Assembly: GCF_020921035.1 (NCBI RefSeq)
Contig: NC_063156.1
Span: 27,886,283 to 27,950,282, forward strand
Reading direction: 5' to 3'
DNA length: 64,000 bases
From: Rhodamnia argentea
Taxonomy: Eukaryota > Streptophyta > Magnoliopsida > Myrtales > Myrtaceae
Part shown: one piece after another, positions 12,344 through 24,100 of the stretch
How the letters are laid out: each line of letters begins with the position of its first letter
Position numbering within the stretch: the first letter of the stretch is position 1
The notes under the pieces: generated by a model
Seen by the model: only the letters and a program-made list of their open reading frames with translations
Databases searched by the model: none
What the model was told of the DNA's origin: nothing
Made by a program: the position numbers and the translations under genes

Positions 12344-13605
12344 TAGAGGTGTTAATATGGCTCTTTGACCCATTTTTTAACTCACTTTTATTCACTTGAG
12401 TCACATATGATTTTAGTAGATTTAAAAAATGAGTCAGATATGAGGTTAGGCTTATAAAGCCTATTCAAATATAAATTTTAACTCAACCCATTTTCGATTC
12501 ATGGCTCGCAGCTTCCTAAGCATCACTTGTAAACGAGCCTCAATTATGTCATTTTTATATTATTTTTATTTTTTATGAGTAAAAGAAAGAAAAAAATAAA
12601 ATTTAAAAACGCAAAAACTATTTTAGAATGCCATTGCCCATAATCGTCAGCCGCCGCTGCCGACCGCCGGACGCCCCCACCCACCTCCTTACGCCACCCC
12701 CCCCCTAAACCCTAAAACCTCCTCACCAGTGCGGTCTTGCCACAAGTTTGTTCGCCAACCGCCGAGATCACCCCGAAGGTTGGAATCTTCATCACTGATA
12801 AACCGGGCCAGAAGATCTTTAACATCCGGCTCACGGCCAACGACATCGGACTCGACCCTCTGCCTCGTATTTTCTCTATTCCTCTCACTCGATGATGAAG
12901 ATGATGCCCTTTCATTCTCCGGCATGCCTTCTTTAGCAGAAGACTAGGATGGTGCGAACTTGCTGGATAATAATCTGACTTCGCTCACGAAACTCTTGGC
13001 TATCTTTTTCCTGGCACGTGCTCGGCTCATTACTGGGAAGAATCGAACTAAATCAAACCCCTTGGTCAATCGACCCTTTTGCCATTCAACATCTGATCTG
13101 ATGGAGGCAAAAATTGACAAAGAATTCTTCTGCGATCAGCTCAGCTCCACGAGCCGAACGCAGAAGCTGCTCCTCGCCTCCTTGGGTTTCTCGGTTGTGG
13201 CCATTGTTGAGCTCGGCATGTTGCCTGGTGGTCAGGACCGTTCGAAGATTGTTTATGAATTGCAAGTAGCAGGTGGAGGACGGCGGGTAATAAGAAAAAA
13301 ATTATTTTTTTTATTAAAAAAAGATTTAAATATTTTTAGAAAAATTAAAAATATTTCAATTGCATGAAAGTGTTTTACTAATATCATTTTTCTTAATAAA
13401 TTATAAAAAATAAATATTTCATGATTTAGTTAAATATAAAAGTGTTTAAGTAATACGGTCGAGTCGGGCATGAGTTGAGCATGGATTAGGTCGGGTATTG
13501 ACTGTTAAATCTGTACTATATTAAAATGGGTCAAAATGGATTAAATGGGTCGATATGGGCCGGATCATATTCGACCCGACCCGACCCATCAGTTTGACTC
13601 CTCTA
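12344..13605. mobile_element. Pack-type hAT element carrying a resistance-gene fragment
   Basis: The ends are TAGAGGTGTTAA and GACTCCTCTA, an imperfect inverted repeat, flanked by a perfect 8-bp duplication GTTCTCAT at 12336-12343 and 13606-13613. Subterminal DNA is rich in GGGTCG/CGACCC words, unlike the GGTTCC family elsewhere, so this is a different subfamily. The GC-richer interior (about 12640-13290) holds an NB-ARC fragment and a second coding-like piece of unknown origin. No transposase is present. It looks like a nonautonomous element that captured host gene sequence. Confidence 0.75.
12700..12925 (-). pseudogene. captured CC-type NLR fragment (start of NB-ARC)
   Basis: On the minus strand one frame gives a charged linker followed by VESDVVGREPDVKDLL, as found just before the NB-ARC domain of CC-NB-LRR proteins. 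A shifted frame continues with FGVISAVGEQTCGKTALVRR, a P-loop with GKT. A frameshift therefore lies between the VGRE motif and the P-loop. Only this small part of the gene is present and it lies inside the hAT-type element. No intact product is expected. Confidence 0.7.
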
Positions 13606-13613
13606 GTTCTCAT

Positions 13614-13904
13614 GCATGTTTGGAAGCTAGAAATTCGAGGAAAATCACAAGATTCTATAAAAAGAAGAACGATTAGAGGAAGAATGTCCATAAGGGAAAA
13701 AAAAATCTACCAAAAAAAAGGAAAGACATGATCCATAACCTAATAAGTGATAAGAAAAGAAAGCGTCCAGTTGTCTCCTTAATCCATAATGAACTAATAA
13801 TTATGCCACGCAAATCTTAGTCATTCATGACTTTTGTTCTTGAGCATATCCTATATTTGGCGCCAACTAACTAGTGGCTAGAATTTGCACCACCAATCCT
13901 TGCT
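13614..13904 (+). other. 5' flank of patellin copy A
   Basis: About 290 bases of AT-rich DNA with poly-A runs lead to the start codon at 13905. No clear TATA box stands out. Confidence 0.4.
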
Positions 13905-16598
13905 ATGGCAAAAATGGAGGAAAACCAAAACTTGTCTTCCCCACCCAAAAAAAAGGAAAAAAAGAAAAAGAAGAGGGCTGATAGCCCTCTTCTCTCTTCA
14001 CCACAAATCAAACCCTCGCCGGATTCAGATTTCCGGCCGGTTGCCCGCTCGAACCCGCCGGGAATCTGGATGACAAGGAAGACAAAGCCCTCCACGGCTG
14101 CAGCAGTCCAGATGCCGCTCAAGGAAGCCGAAGCCGGCAAAGAAACAAACTGCGACGAGGACAAACCATCGGACCACCCCAAGGAACGTGATAACAACGT
14201 TAAAGACAACGATGGGACGAAGCCCGCTGCTGAGTGGAAGCTCCCTAGGAAGAAGGCGCTGCTGCAGTTCCGGTGCAAGCTGGAAGACGCGATCCGTGGG
14301 GACTACCTCCTGGGGCGGTCCTACTGGAGCCTCTCGAGGTTGTCGAGGGAGAACATGAGCAGCGCTTCGTCGCAACCACTCCCGTTGATGGACATCAGGC
14401 TGTGGGGCGTTCCTCTATTGCCAAGCAAGGGGCACGAGGGCACGGACTACGTCCTCACGAAATTCCTGAAGGCACGGAACTACAAGGTCGGCGAGGCTTT
14501 CGAGATGCTCCAGGAGACGCTCTGGTGGCGGAGGCAGCACAGGGTGGACGAGACCACGGGCGAGGCTCCCCTCGGCCCCGACGAGCTGGTCTTACGGACG
14601 ATGTACGTGAGGAGCGTCGACAGGGAGGGCCGCCCGCTGTGTTATCACGTGTATGGGGCGTTGGAGGACAGGGAGGTGTACAAGAGGGCGCTGGGGACGA
14701 AAGAGAGGGTCGAGGAGTTCAAGAGTTGGGCTGTGCAGTTCATGGAGAGGGTTGCCAGGAGGCTGAGCTTCAAGGACGGAGGGGTCGACTCGGTGGTTCA
14801 GATCACAGACTTGAAGAACATGCGCTCCCGGAGCGCGAAGGAGGCGCGGGGCGTGCTCCGGAGCACCTTTCTGATGGTGCAGGATCACTACCCTGAGCTC
14901 GTCCACAGACATGTAAGCGAATCACATCTGAAACTTCGACAATTGTGACTTTGCTCCTTGCTTGGAGATGAAAAAGAATACCGTTGAAAATTAAATTGTG
15001 CACGGAAGCATGATTTTGAGATGAATGATAGTTTGTGGTTAGTGATGGGTACAAGGACATGTATCTATGATCTAGTTGATATAGAGAAATGGACAAGGGA
15101 TAGGACAGTTTCTAAAATATAGGTCACGGAGAAGAAATAGGTTTATTAGTTGCACAAAAGTAGCTTTACATGTATAGCTGATGCCTGATGGAGGAGATGT
15201 TGGCGTGGGGGAGGAGAACAGGACATGGAGTTTATTCTTAACTCCCCCCACACACCCTCAGGACAAATGAGAGATGACCTATTTATACTAGTCCTAAGTC
15301 GGTGGAGAAGTCTCCACGCTTTTCTAAATATTTCCTATACTAATCATTACATTGCAGGTTGATTTTTTATTAGAGAATTCTAGATACAAGCTTATGTGGA
15401 CTATTTTACAATATTTTTTTTTTTTTGTAAGATTTTTCTAGACATCCAAGAAGACTCTAGAAATTGGATCATAAATTCCAACAAATACACATCCAAAAAT
15501 ACCATCTTCCTTGCTTACGATCAGTACAATTTAGCAAAGACAAAAAGACTGCAATGTTCCAAGGACTTGACCATCTGCATCTAGCTTAATGTTAGGGCCA
15601 TGTTCTTCAACATTTGCTTCCGTACAAAACATTCAAAGCATTATCAGATTCCCGAGTAAATCATGTCAATGCCGGGGAACTTCGTGTGCAGATAATACTA
15701 AATGTCCCGCTGTGGTACTACACCTTCCACTTGCTGCTCTTGCGGCTTCTGCATCAATCCGACAAGAGCAAGTTCATCCTCGCGAGACCGGCTAAAGTCA
15801 CCAAGACACTTCTCAAGTGAGACCAGTATGCGGATCTTAATGAGTATCTTGGATAGAATTTTTTTGGCTTTGTGTTTGTTGGTTTCGGCCCTTGTTTAAC
15901 GAGTTGCTGGTGCTTGTTGATTGAATGTTGGCCATACCGATCGATAAAAAGATTCATCGACCCAGAAGACCTGCCCGTGGAATATGGGGGTCTCTTGCGA
16001 GAGAATGACGAGGAATTCTCGAACCTGGACAAGGTCTCGGAGGTCTTCGTCGGAGGGAACACGACCAAGAGCATTCGAATCCCGATTGCTGAGGTACTTC
16101 TAGTGTATGCTCTTGATATTTTTCCCATGTCGGTCTTAAGTGCTTCGAATTCTTAAAACTCTCACATAACATATTAGATTAAAATAGTTTGACAAGGCAA
16201 ATTAATGAACAATATTGTGGAAGCTACCAACAAGAGGTATCCAATCCATGACGTGAAAGATTTTAAACATAAATTGTTCCTAGACTCAGCTCGATGTTGC
16301 ACATGTCACCAAACATGCCATACTATTGTAGGCCGGCTCGACGGTGGTGTGGGACTTGACGGTGGTGGGGTGGGACGTGTCGTACAAGGAGGAGTTCATG
16401 CCAGAGGACGAGGGCTCGTACAGGGTGACGCTTAACCGGTCGAAGAAGCTGAGGGAGAGCGTGAGGAACTCCTACTACATCAACGAGCCTGGCGAGCTCG
16501 TCATCACCGTCCGCAACCCCACCTTCAAGAAGAAGAGGGTGCTCTACCGCACCAAGTTCAAGCCCACCGTCCCCATGTACGTCTTCTTCAAGTCATAA
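13905..16598 (+). CDS. patellin-like Sec14/GOLD phosphoinositide-binding protein, copy A
   Basis: Exons 13905-14912, 15692-15816, 15952-16093 and 16332-16598 join in phase to give 513 residues. The N-terminal part (1-160) is charged, with a lysine run at 15-23. DIRLWGVPLLPSK (from about 163) opens the conserved CRAL-TRIO-N/Sec14 region, which runs to about 425 and includes KFLKARNYKVGEAFEML and KFILARPAKVTKTLL. Exon 4 is a GOLD domain (VVWDLTVVGWDVSYKEEF). This order and length match patellins, closest in feel to PATL4/6. Patellins bind phosphoinositides at membranes and the cell plate and act in vesicle traffic. Intron 1 carries a solo LTR. The exon 3 acceptor lacks a good pyrimidine tract. 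Confidence 0.9.
14982..15483. mobile_element. solo LTR in intron 1 of patellin copy A
   Basis: A 502-bp segment absent from the matching place in copy B. It is flanked by a 5-bp direct repeat AATAC (14977-14981 and 15484-15488). The ends CGTTG...CAACA fit a TGTTG...CAACA LTR with one terminal change. No coding sequence, primer site or second LTR is present, so it is best explained as a solo LTR. The superfamily cannot be decided from this. Confidence 0.8.
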
Positions 16599-17344
16599 GT
16601 GAAAAGGCCACACTGAGGCAACATGAATGCATGTTAATTACTCATCTACTATCATTGCTGATGATTATTTATTATTGTATGCCCTGTCCTGTTATGTCAA
16701 ATTTATTTTTTCTTGTTTTGTTTCTAATGACAAAGAAGCTGACGATAGAATGGTAACAATTCGGCCTGTGATGTACCCTCGGATCAAAATTCCTCATCTA
16801 TCGAGGAAATCAAACAAGAGACCATGCACCTAAAGAAAACCCTAATTTTCCCCTCCTCATTCCTCTCTGTGTATCCCAATCCCAATCCAACCATGCCAAG
16901 CCTCGTTGCTGAGCCCCCACCGTCTCTCCGTCGCTGTCATAGCCCGATCTAACGACGTGCCGTCGCCTCTCCACCTTCCCATTATGGCCGATGTCCATCT
17001 TAGCCCCTTAAAATCAAATTTGCACGGGGTGGGGCCGATTATTACAGGGGGCGAGCTTGGCAACACAAATCCCTCTACCAGTCAAATGGAGAGGAGCAAT
17101 GAGATCGAGAGAGGGATCGGGGCTAGGAGCTCGCAACCGATCGAAGGAAAAGCACGGGTTCTCGTTGGCCAGCGGCGGAGTTCGCCCATCAGGTCGTGCA
17201 GACCTTGTTCTCCATCTTCAAAAATACCTCAACAGGTTTGTGGAGGCAAGGGCAAAATGTGAAGAGGAAAAGTTGCAAAAGAAAGGGTGAAATAAAAATG
17301 GGACCGCCCGATTTCGCCTTCCATTCATTCACTTGGCAGTGAAC

Positions 17345-17575
17345 GCGTCTTACTCTTGTGAGAGTAAGGATTTGAAAAATATTAAAATTAATCGCTTGTA
17401 TCGCTAAAAAAAAAGAATCAACATAAACTTTTCCATCGCCCTAAAAATTGTTTAGGCATAAGTTGTTCTCGATAATGAAAATAGTTTTCATTGGCTAATT
17501 ATTCCAAGTAATACGATGATCATTTTTAGATTGATATTTTTCAAATCATTTATTTTTCGCTAAATAAACGGAGCC
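17345..17575. repeat. AT-rich dispersed repeat ending near 'taaacggagcc' (unit 1 copy)
   Basis: An AT-rich segment whose end reads taaacggagcc after a stretch like 'atttatttttcg'. Similar segments occur at 20560-20775 (the duplicated copy), 26585-26850, 29165-29358 and 37255-37490. A MITE-like family is likely, but the termini are too diverged to define. Confidence 0.45.
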
Positions 17576-18156
17576 TCCAAATTCTTTTCTCAAAATCTTC
17601 GATGAGGGGCTCCCGGAAAGTCTTTCACGCTTCAATGAGACAGATAACAACAAAGTCTCTTTTTGGTTTTGGAGAGGGAGAGATTAAGGTTTGAAGAGGC
17701 AACAACCTTCATAAACATCTGGATCTTTAGATGGTACTCAAGATGGGAAGAAAGGATTGAATTGGAAAAAATGAAAAAATTTTAGGAATGAATTGACAAA
17801 ACATAAATATTTATGGCTGAATTGCACAATTATAATAAGTTTAAGACTTTTTTTATAATTTTTCCTAAAGTTCACCCGCGATCCAGATGTAAAATCCTTT
17901 TTTTTTTTTTTTGCTTCCTGACTACTTACCAAACATCGTCATGCGAATCAATGTTCTTTACCAATTCACTGACTTTCAAATAAATGGACCGAAAAATCTA
18001 TCTTTCTATAATAATAGAGTGCAGTGAAGGTTTTAAGACTCTAGCATTCAAACACTTGACAATTCATCTGGGGTGCAACTGTATAATTCAGCTGTTTAAT
18101 CTCCATCCACTTTTTGTGAAAAGACATGATGTGGAAAAAAGAAAAAGAAAATATAG

Positions 18157-19861
18157 ATGGACATCAGGCTGTGGGGCGTTCCTTTATTGCCAAGCAAGAG
18201 CCACGAGGGCACGGACCACGTCCTCACGAAATTCCTGAAGGCGCGGAACTACAAGGTCGGCGAGGCTTTCGAGATGCTCCAGGAGACGCTCTGGTGGCGG
18301 AGGCAGCACAGGGTGGACGAGACCGCCGGCGAGGCTGCCCTTGGACCCGACGAGCTGGCCTCGTGGACGATGTACGTGAGGAGCGTCGACAGGGAGGGCC
18401 GTCCGCTGTGTTATCACGTGTATGGGGCGTTGGAGGACAGGGAGGCGTACAAGAGGGCGCTGGGGACGAAAGAGAGGGTCGAGGAGTTCAAGAGTTGGGC
18501 CCTGCAGTTCATGGAGAGGGTTGCCAGGAGGCTGAGCTTCAAGGACGGAGGGGTCGACTCGGTGGTTCAGATCACGGACTTGAAGAATATGCGCTCCCGG
18601 AGCGTGAAGGAGGTGCGGGGCGTGCTCCGGACCACCTTCCTGATGGTGCAGGATCACTACCCTGAGCTCGTCCACAGACATGTAAGCGAATCACATCTGA
18701 AACTTGGTCGATTTTGACTTTGCTCCTTGCTTGGTGATGAAAAAGTATACACATCCAAAAATACTATCTTCCTTGCATACGATCGGTGCAGTTTAGCAAA
18801 GACAAAAGGGACTGCAATGTTCCTAGAACTTGACTATCTGCATCTAGCTTAATGTTAGGGCCATGTTCTTCAACATCTGCTTCAGTACAAAACATTCAAA
18901 ACATTATCAGACTCCGGAGTAAAATCATGTCAATGCTGGGGAACTTCGTGCGCAGATAATACTAAATGTCCCACATTGGTACCACACCTTCCACTTGCTG
19001 CTCTTGCGGCTTCTGCATCAATCCGACAAGAGCAAGTTCATCCTCGCGAGACCGGCTAAAGTCACCAAGACCCTTCTCAAGTGAGACCAGTATGCGGATC
19101 TTAATGAGTATCTTGGAGAGAATTTTTTTGGCTTTGTGTTTGTTGGTTTCGGCCCTTGTTTAACGCGTTGCTGGTGTTTGTTGATTGAATGCTGGCCATA
19201 CCGATTGATAAAAAGATTCATCAACCCAGAAGACCTGCCCGTGGAATATGGCGGTCTCTTGCGAGAGAATGACGAGGAATTCTCGAACCTGGACAAGGTT
19301 TCGGAGGTCCTCGTCGGAGGGAACACGACCAAGAGCATTCGAATCCCGATTGCTGAGGTACTTCTAGTGTATGCTCTTGATATTTTTCCCATGTTGGTCT
19401 TAAGTGCTTCGAATTCTTAGAACTCTCACATAACATATTAGATCAAAATAGTTTGACAAGGCAAATGAATGAACAATGTTGAGGAAGCTACCAACAAGAG
19501 GTATCCAATCCATGACGTGAAAGATTTTAAACATAATTGTTCTTAGACTCAGCTCGATGTCGCACGTGTCACCAAACATGCCATACTATCGCAGGCCGGC
19601 CCGACGGTGGTGTGGGACTTGATGGTGGTGGGGTGGGACGTGTCATACAAGGAGGAGTTCGTGCCGGAGGACGAGGGCTCGTACAGGGTGATGCTTAACC
19701 AGTCGAAGAAGCTGAGGGAGAGCGTGAGGAACTCCTACTACATCAACGAGCCCGGCGAGCTCGTCATCACCGTCCGCAACCCCGCCTTCAAGAAGAAGAG
19801 AGTGCTCTACCGCACCAAGTTCAAGCCCACCGTCCCCATGTACGTCTTCTTCAAGTCATAA
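18157..19861 (+). CDS. 5'-truncated patellin-like copy B
   Basis: Exons 18157-18681, 18956-19080, 19216-19357 and 19595-19861 keep the phases of copy A and give 352 residues from the ATG that encodes Met162 in copy A. The charged N-terminal 161 residues are missing because the duplication breakpoint fell there. The CRAL-TRIO-N, Sec14 and GOLD parts remain open. The former 5' region is replaced by copy A's 3' flank, so no native promoter is present. Exon 2 has two replacements in a conserved block (NVPLWYYTF in A, NVPHWYHTF in B). It may be a transcribed short form or an early pseudogene; the open frame alone does not decide. Confidence 0.7.
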
Positions 19862-20559
19862 GTGAAAAGGCCACACTGAGGCAACATGAATGCATGTTAA
19901 TTACTCATCTACTATCTTTGCTGATGATTATTTATTATTGTATCCCCCGTATGTCAAATTTATAGAATGTAACAATTCGGCCGGTGATATACCCTCGGAT
20001 CAAAATACCTCATCTACCGAGGAATTCAAACAAGAGACCATGCACCCAAATAAAACCCTAATTTCCCCCTCCTCCTTCCTCTCTCTATCCCAATCCCAAT
20101 CCAACCATGCCAAGCGTCGTTGCCAAGCTCCCGCCGCCTCTACGTCACTGTCGTAGCTTGATCTAACGTCGTCTCGTTGCCTCTCCGCCTTCCCATTATG
20201 GTCGACGTCCATCTTAGCCCCTTAAAATCAAATTTGCAAAGGGTGGGGTCGATTGTTACCGGGGGCAAGCTTGGCAACACCGAATCCCACTACCAGTCAA
20301 ATGGCGAGGAGCAACGAGATCGAGGGAAGGATCGGGGCTAGGAGCTCGTGACCGATCGAAGGCAAAGCATGGGTTTTTGTCGGCGCGCAGCGGAGCTCGC
20401 CCTTCAGGTCATGCAGACCTTGTTCTCCATCTTCAACAATACCACAACAGGTTTGTGGAGGCAAGGCCAAAATGTGAAGAGGCAAAGTTGGAAACTTCCA
20501 TTCATTCACTGGGCAGTGAACGTGTCTAAATCTTGTGAGAGTGGGTTTGCTTCGCAAAA

Positions 20560-20775
20560 AATCAACCATTTAAAAAATATTTTTCTAAACTGATCGTGTA
20601 TCGCTAAAAACAATAATCAACAAAAACTATTTTCATTATCCGCGAAAATGCTCAGGCATAAATTTTTCTTGATAATGAAAACTGTTTTTATTTAGTAATT
20701 ATTCCAAGCAATACAAGGATCAGTTTTAGACAGATATTTTTCTAATCATTTATTTTTTCGAAATAAACGGGGCCT
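20560..20775. repeat. AT-rich dispersed repeat (unit 2 copy)
   Basis: The unit 2 counterpart of the repeat at 17345-17575. It ends 'aaataaacggggcc'. It is present by duplication, not by a separate insertion. Confidence 0.45.
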
Positions 20776-21476
20776 CTAAATTCTTTCCTCAAAATCTTAT
20801 GATAAGGGGCTCCGAAAAGTCTTTCACGCTTCAATGACACAGGCAACAACAAAGTCTCTTTTTGGCTTTGGAGAGGGAGAGATTAAAGTTTGAAGAGGCA
20901 AGACCCTTCATAAACATCTGGATCTATGTATGGTAGTCAAGATGGAGAGGAAGGATTGAATTGGTGCAAATTTAAAATATTTAGAACTGAACCGACAAAA
21001 AAAATATTTATAACTAAATTGACATAATTACGATAGGTTTAAGACTTTTTTGATAATTTTCTCGGAATTCACCCACGATCCAGATGTATAATCTTTTTTT
21101 GCTTCCTGACTACTTACCAAACATCGTCATGCGAATCAAGGTTCCTTGCTAATCACTAACTTACAAATAAATGCACAAAATCCCTATAAAAAAAATGCAC
21201 AAAAGAAATCTATCTTTCTATAATAATAGAGTGCAGTGAATGTTTTAAGACTTTAGCATTCAAACACTTGACAACTCATCTGGGGTGCAACTGTATAATT
21301 CTGCTGATTAATCTCCATCCACTTTTTGTAAAAAGACATGATGTGGAAAAAAGAAAAAGAAAATATAGATGGTTAATATAAGTCACGAAAACTTCGTTAT
21401 TGACAATATTAGACATTAAATAATCAATTGATAAAACAAAACAACATAAACTCGAATTAATTATAGGGAAATGCTT

Positions 21477-22271
21477 TCATGACAGTCCGACAGATCTGTT
21501 AATAATTTTTTTATCATAGATCCACACATAAACATTATCTATTTCAGAATTTATCAAACTATAATACAAGTCTTTTCCTGATACTAAATCATGGATATCG
21601 TCTAAGTCTATAATAGTTAGGTCTGGATCTAGACAGAGATCCTTTTCATAAAATTCTTCATTTTCTTGTAAAAGTTCTTTTGTTTTGCATTGTCCAGGGA
21701 TCAAACATCTACATTCTTCTTTACTTTTACTTCTATCTATCCCACCACGCATCTCTGCAAACTCTGATGGTCTGTGGGTTGTTTGTATTGGTCTAAGAAG
21801 ACTATCGCTAAATATCTGGAGATAATCTCGAGTGAACATTACTCCTCTATCTTGACGAATTAAAAAATTTAAACCTAACATCATATGTATGTTTTTGAGA
21901 TTTAATGGTCGAACTAGAATTGTATCTATGGTATAAGGCTGACTATACTTATTAAATTGCGTGACAAATGTAAGAGTACTTTTCTTAAGCTTCTGTGTAT
22001 AAGTAAAGGTATTTCCGTCCATTTGTAATGCTACTCTAGCACTTGATATGGGTTCAGTATCTATTTCTTCTACTAATCTTTTATGTATTACTGTCTCTGT
22101 ACAACCTGAATCTATGACTGCTCTAATTAATATTCTCTTTTGAGTACTTTTAATGTGAACTTCACAATCTACCCTTAAACTTCTTATTTTTTCTGTGGGT
22201 GAACAATTAAATTTTATTTGTTCTACTGGATATTGAGGTTCTTCCTCTTGGAAAGAAACTAATTCTTGCAC
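21477..22271 (-). pseudogene. caulimovirid aspartic protease region
   Basis: An open piece of 264 residues with the retropepsin-type active site DSGCTE preceded by a hydrophobic stretch, as in viral and retroelement aspartic proteases. It ends at a stop just before the place where reverse transcriptase would begin. No RT motif follows in the remaining 100 bases before the patellin duplication unit, so the element is truncated here. Confidence 0.75.
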
Positions 22272-22334
22272 CTTTTCCGTCCTTATTCCCGAACTAATTT
22301 TCTGTCCTAACTCTCTCTGCTTTTTAAATAAAAG

Positions 22335-22544
22335 TTATATCTTATCCTTACAATTTTCTACATCTCTCCTAAGAATGTTATATTCTATTATGTTTATTGG
22401 TACTTCACTAACAATTTCTTCTTCTCTAGTATAGCAGTTACTACATTGCACTCTTAACTTCTTATCAGGGTACCATCTACATTTAAAACATGGAACACTA
22501 TCTGATCTTTTCTTTATCCATTTATGATCACATTCTATATCCAT
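22335..22544 (-). pseudogene. caulimovirid Cys-rich motif between coat and protease
   Basis: A short open piece with paired cysteines (CFKC, CSNC) and a histidine. It sits between the coat zinc knuckle and the protease, where badnaviruses and relatives have a second Cys-rich motif. It is in the same frame as its neighbours but separated by stops near 22335 and 22575. Confidence 0.6.
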
Positions 22545-22574
22545 GAGGTCTAATACTTCATCTGAAAATAATAC

Positions 22575-24100
22575 CTATTTCATCTGCAAGGAATTTTCTA
22601 AGAAGTTCTTTCTTTCTAATATTCCTTCCACAAAACTCCCATCTTCACTGTCTTCTCTTTTGAAATTTCCATATTCTTGGACTGAGATGATAGAATATAT
22701 ACTTTCTGTATCTGACATATCTCCGTCTACATTAAGTAAATCTTGATTAACACATTCTACTACCAATGCTTCTCTAGTATATAAGTTAGGCCTTTTAGGA
22801 CATCTAGTACTCATATGCCCTTCTTCTCCACAAGTAAAACAGCTTAGTTTTTTGCTATAAGTTCTCTATGGGTCATATCTCCTGGTATGCCTTTCTTTGC
22901 TCAAATAAGGTTTTCTAGCATTGGATTTTCTTAAGTAATATCTCTTCTTTAGTACTATCATGGTTTGTAATTGTTTTGGTTTTCTAAACTTTCTTTTTGG
23001 GGTTTCATACTGTTGAGGCGTAAATATTTGTTTACAGAAACTAAATTCTCCTTTTAACTGTTTTTGCTCTCTTATATAACTACATTCTTCTTCTAAAACT
23101 TTGATGACAAACTGACATCTTACTGATACATTTTTTAAATATTCTGGGAAACTCTGGCTATATTCTAACCATTTTCTGCTAATCTTTGTTCCTAAAGGAT
23201 CTGGTAGTTTGCTAAATAATTTATCTCCTATTGTATTATCATAAATACTTCCTGAAAGACTTGGCAAATAATAATAATCATTTAAAAATCTCTTTATATG
23301 CTTGAAATCTGAAATGCTAAGTTGTTCTAGCTTTCTCATAGCTTCATATTGTTGAGTCTTTACCCCTACATTAGGATCTTCTACAGTTAATACCATGCTT
23401 ACTTTTTTTACAAAATTTTATGGATTAGCCCCTCTACTGAGCAGTTCCTGAAAATCAGTGGGATACCTAGTTTTGTAGACTTCCCAAATTGCTCTTGTTG
23501 TCTCTCCTAAATTTGTTTCTAAGTATCTATACATCTGTTCTGGAGTATGTTCAAAGTCTTGTTTCAAATAGTCATTTACTACTATAGACTTCCATATACC
23601 TATTACTTCTGCCCAAGTCTGAGGATCGTGTGCTGAAATATTTAATATGCTTCCTTGTTTACTATCACCTTGAAGTTTTATGGTTTTTTCTAAAGGTTTT
23701 CTAATTCCTTTACTCTTAAACTTTGTTTCTCTATTATTATCATAATTTTTATAACTATAGACTTCCATATACCTATTACTTCTGCCCAAGTCTGAGGATC
23801 GTGTGCTGAAATATTTAATATGCTTCCTTGTTTACTATCACCTTGAAGTTTTATGGTTTTTTCTAAAGGTTTTCTAATTCCTTTACTCTTAAACTTTGTT
23901 TCTCTATTATTATCATAATTTTTATAACTAGGCCTTGGTAGGTTGCCTGTGTTATAAACGTCAGGAGTTTCTGCTTGTACTGGTCTTACACTTGTATAAG
24001 GACTAGTTATTGAACTTTCTTCCATTAGATTCTTTTCTATTGATATTGGCTCACTAATATCTGTCATTAGTTCTACTTGATCTTGGAGAAATCTTTCTTA
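22575..24100 (-). pseudogene. caulimovirid coat protein region, broken
   Basis: Several open pieces (23690-24067, 23418-23789, 22866-23396, 22575-22814). The last includes a basic stretch and then CFTCGEEGHMSTRC, the CCHC zinc knuckle of caulimovirid coat proteins. Internal stops lie at about 23418 and 22866, and the 173-bp tandem duplication shifts the frame. No functional product is expected. Confidence 0.75.
23581..23926. repeat. perfect 173-bp tandem duplication in the viral remnant
   Basis: The block 23581-23753 is repeated at 23754-23926 with no difference that I can see, followed by four more matching bases. The unit is not a multiple of three and shifts the coat reading frame. Confidence 0.9.

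Larger units (their letters stand above)
14387..18155. repeat. tandem duplication unit 1 (patellin region)
   Basis: The sequence from the GATGG at 14387-14391 to 18155 is repeated directly after itself at 18156-21367. It includes the last two thirds of exon 1, the remaining exons and about 1.5 kb of 3' flank. The units are highly similar throughout; the main length difference is the LTR in unit 1. Confidence 0.92.
18156..21372. repeat. tandem duplication unit 2 (patellin region)
   Basis: The second copy of the patellin duplication. It begins with GATGG at 18156-18160, fused to the tail of unit 1, and ends at GATGG 21368-21372, after which similarity stops. The three GATGG sites show a 5-base microhomology at the breakpoints. 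It is about 0.56 kb shorter than unit 1, mostly because it lacks the LTR. Confidence 0.92.

Noticed and set aside
12960..13367. Plus-strand open frame inside the Pack-hAT element with a hydrophobic stretch (LLLASLGFSVVAIVELG)
   Set aside because: No family recognised, it runs into AT-rich DNA and it lies in a mobile element. It may be captured sequence but cannot be supported as a gene.
14025..14912. Long open frames on the minus strand and in other plus frames over patellin exon 1 (also 18126-18681)
   Set aside because: They are shadows caused by the GC-rich codon use of the patellin exon. The same shadows recur in both duplicated units and resemble no protein.
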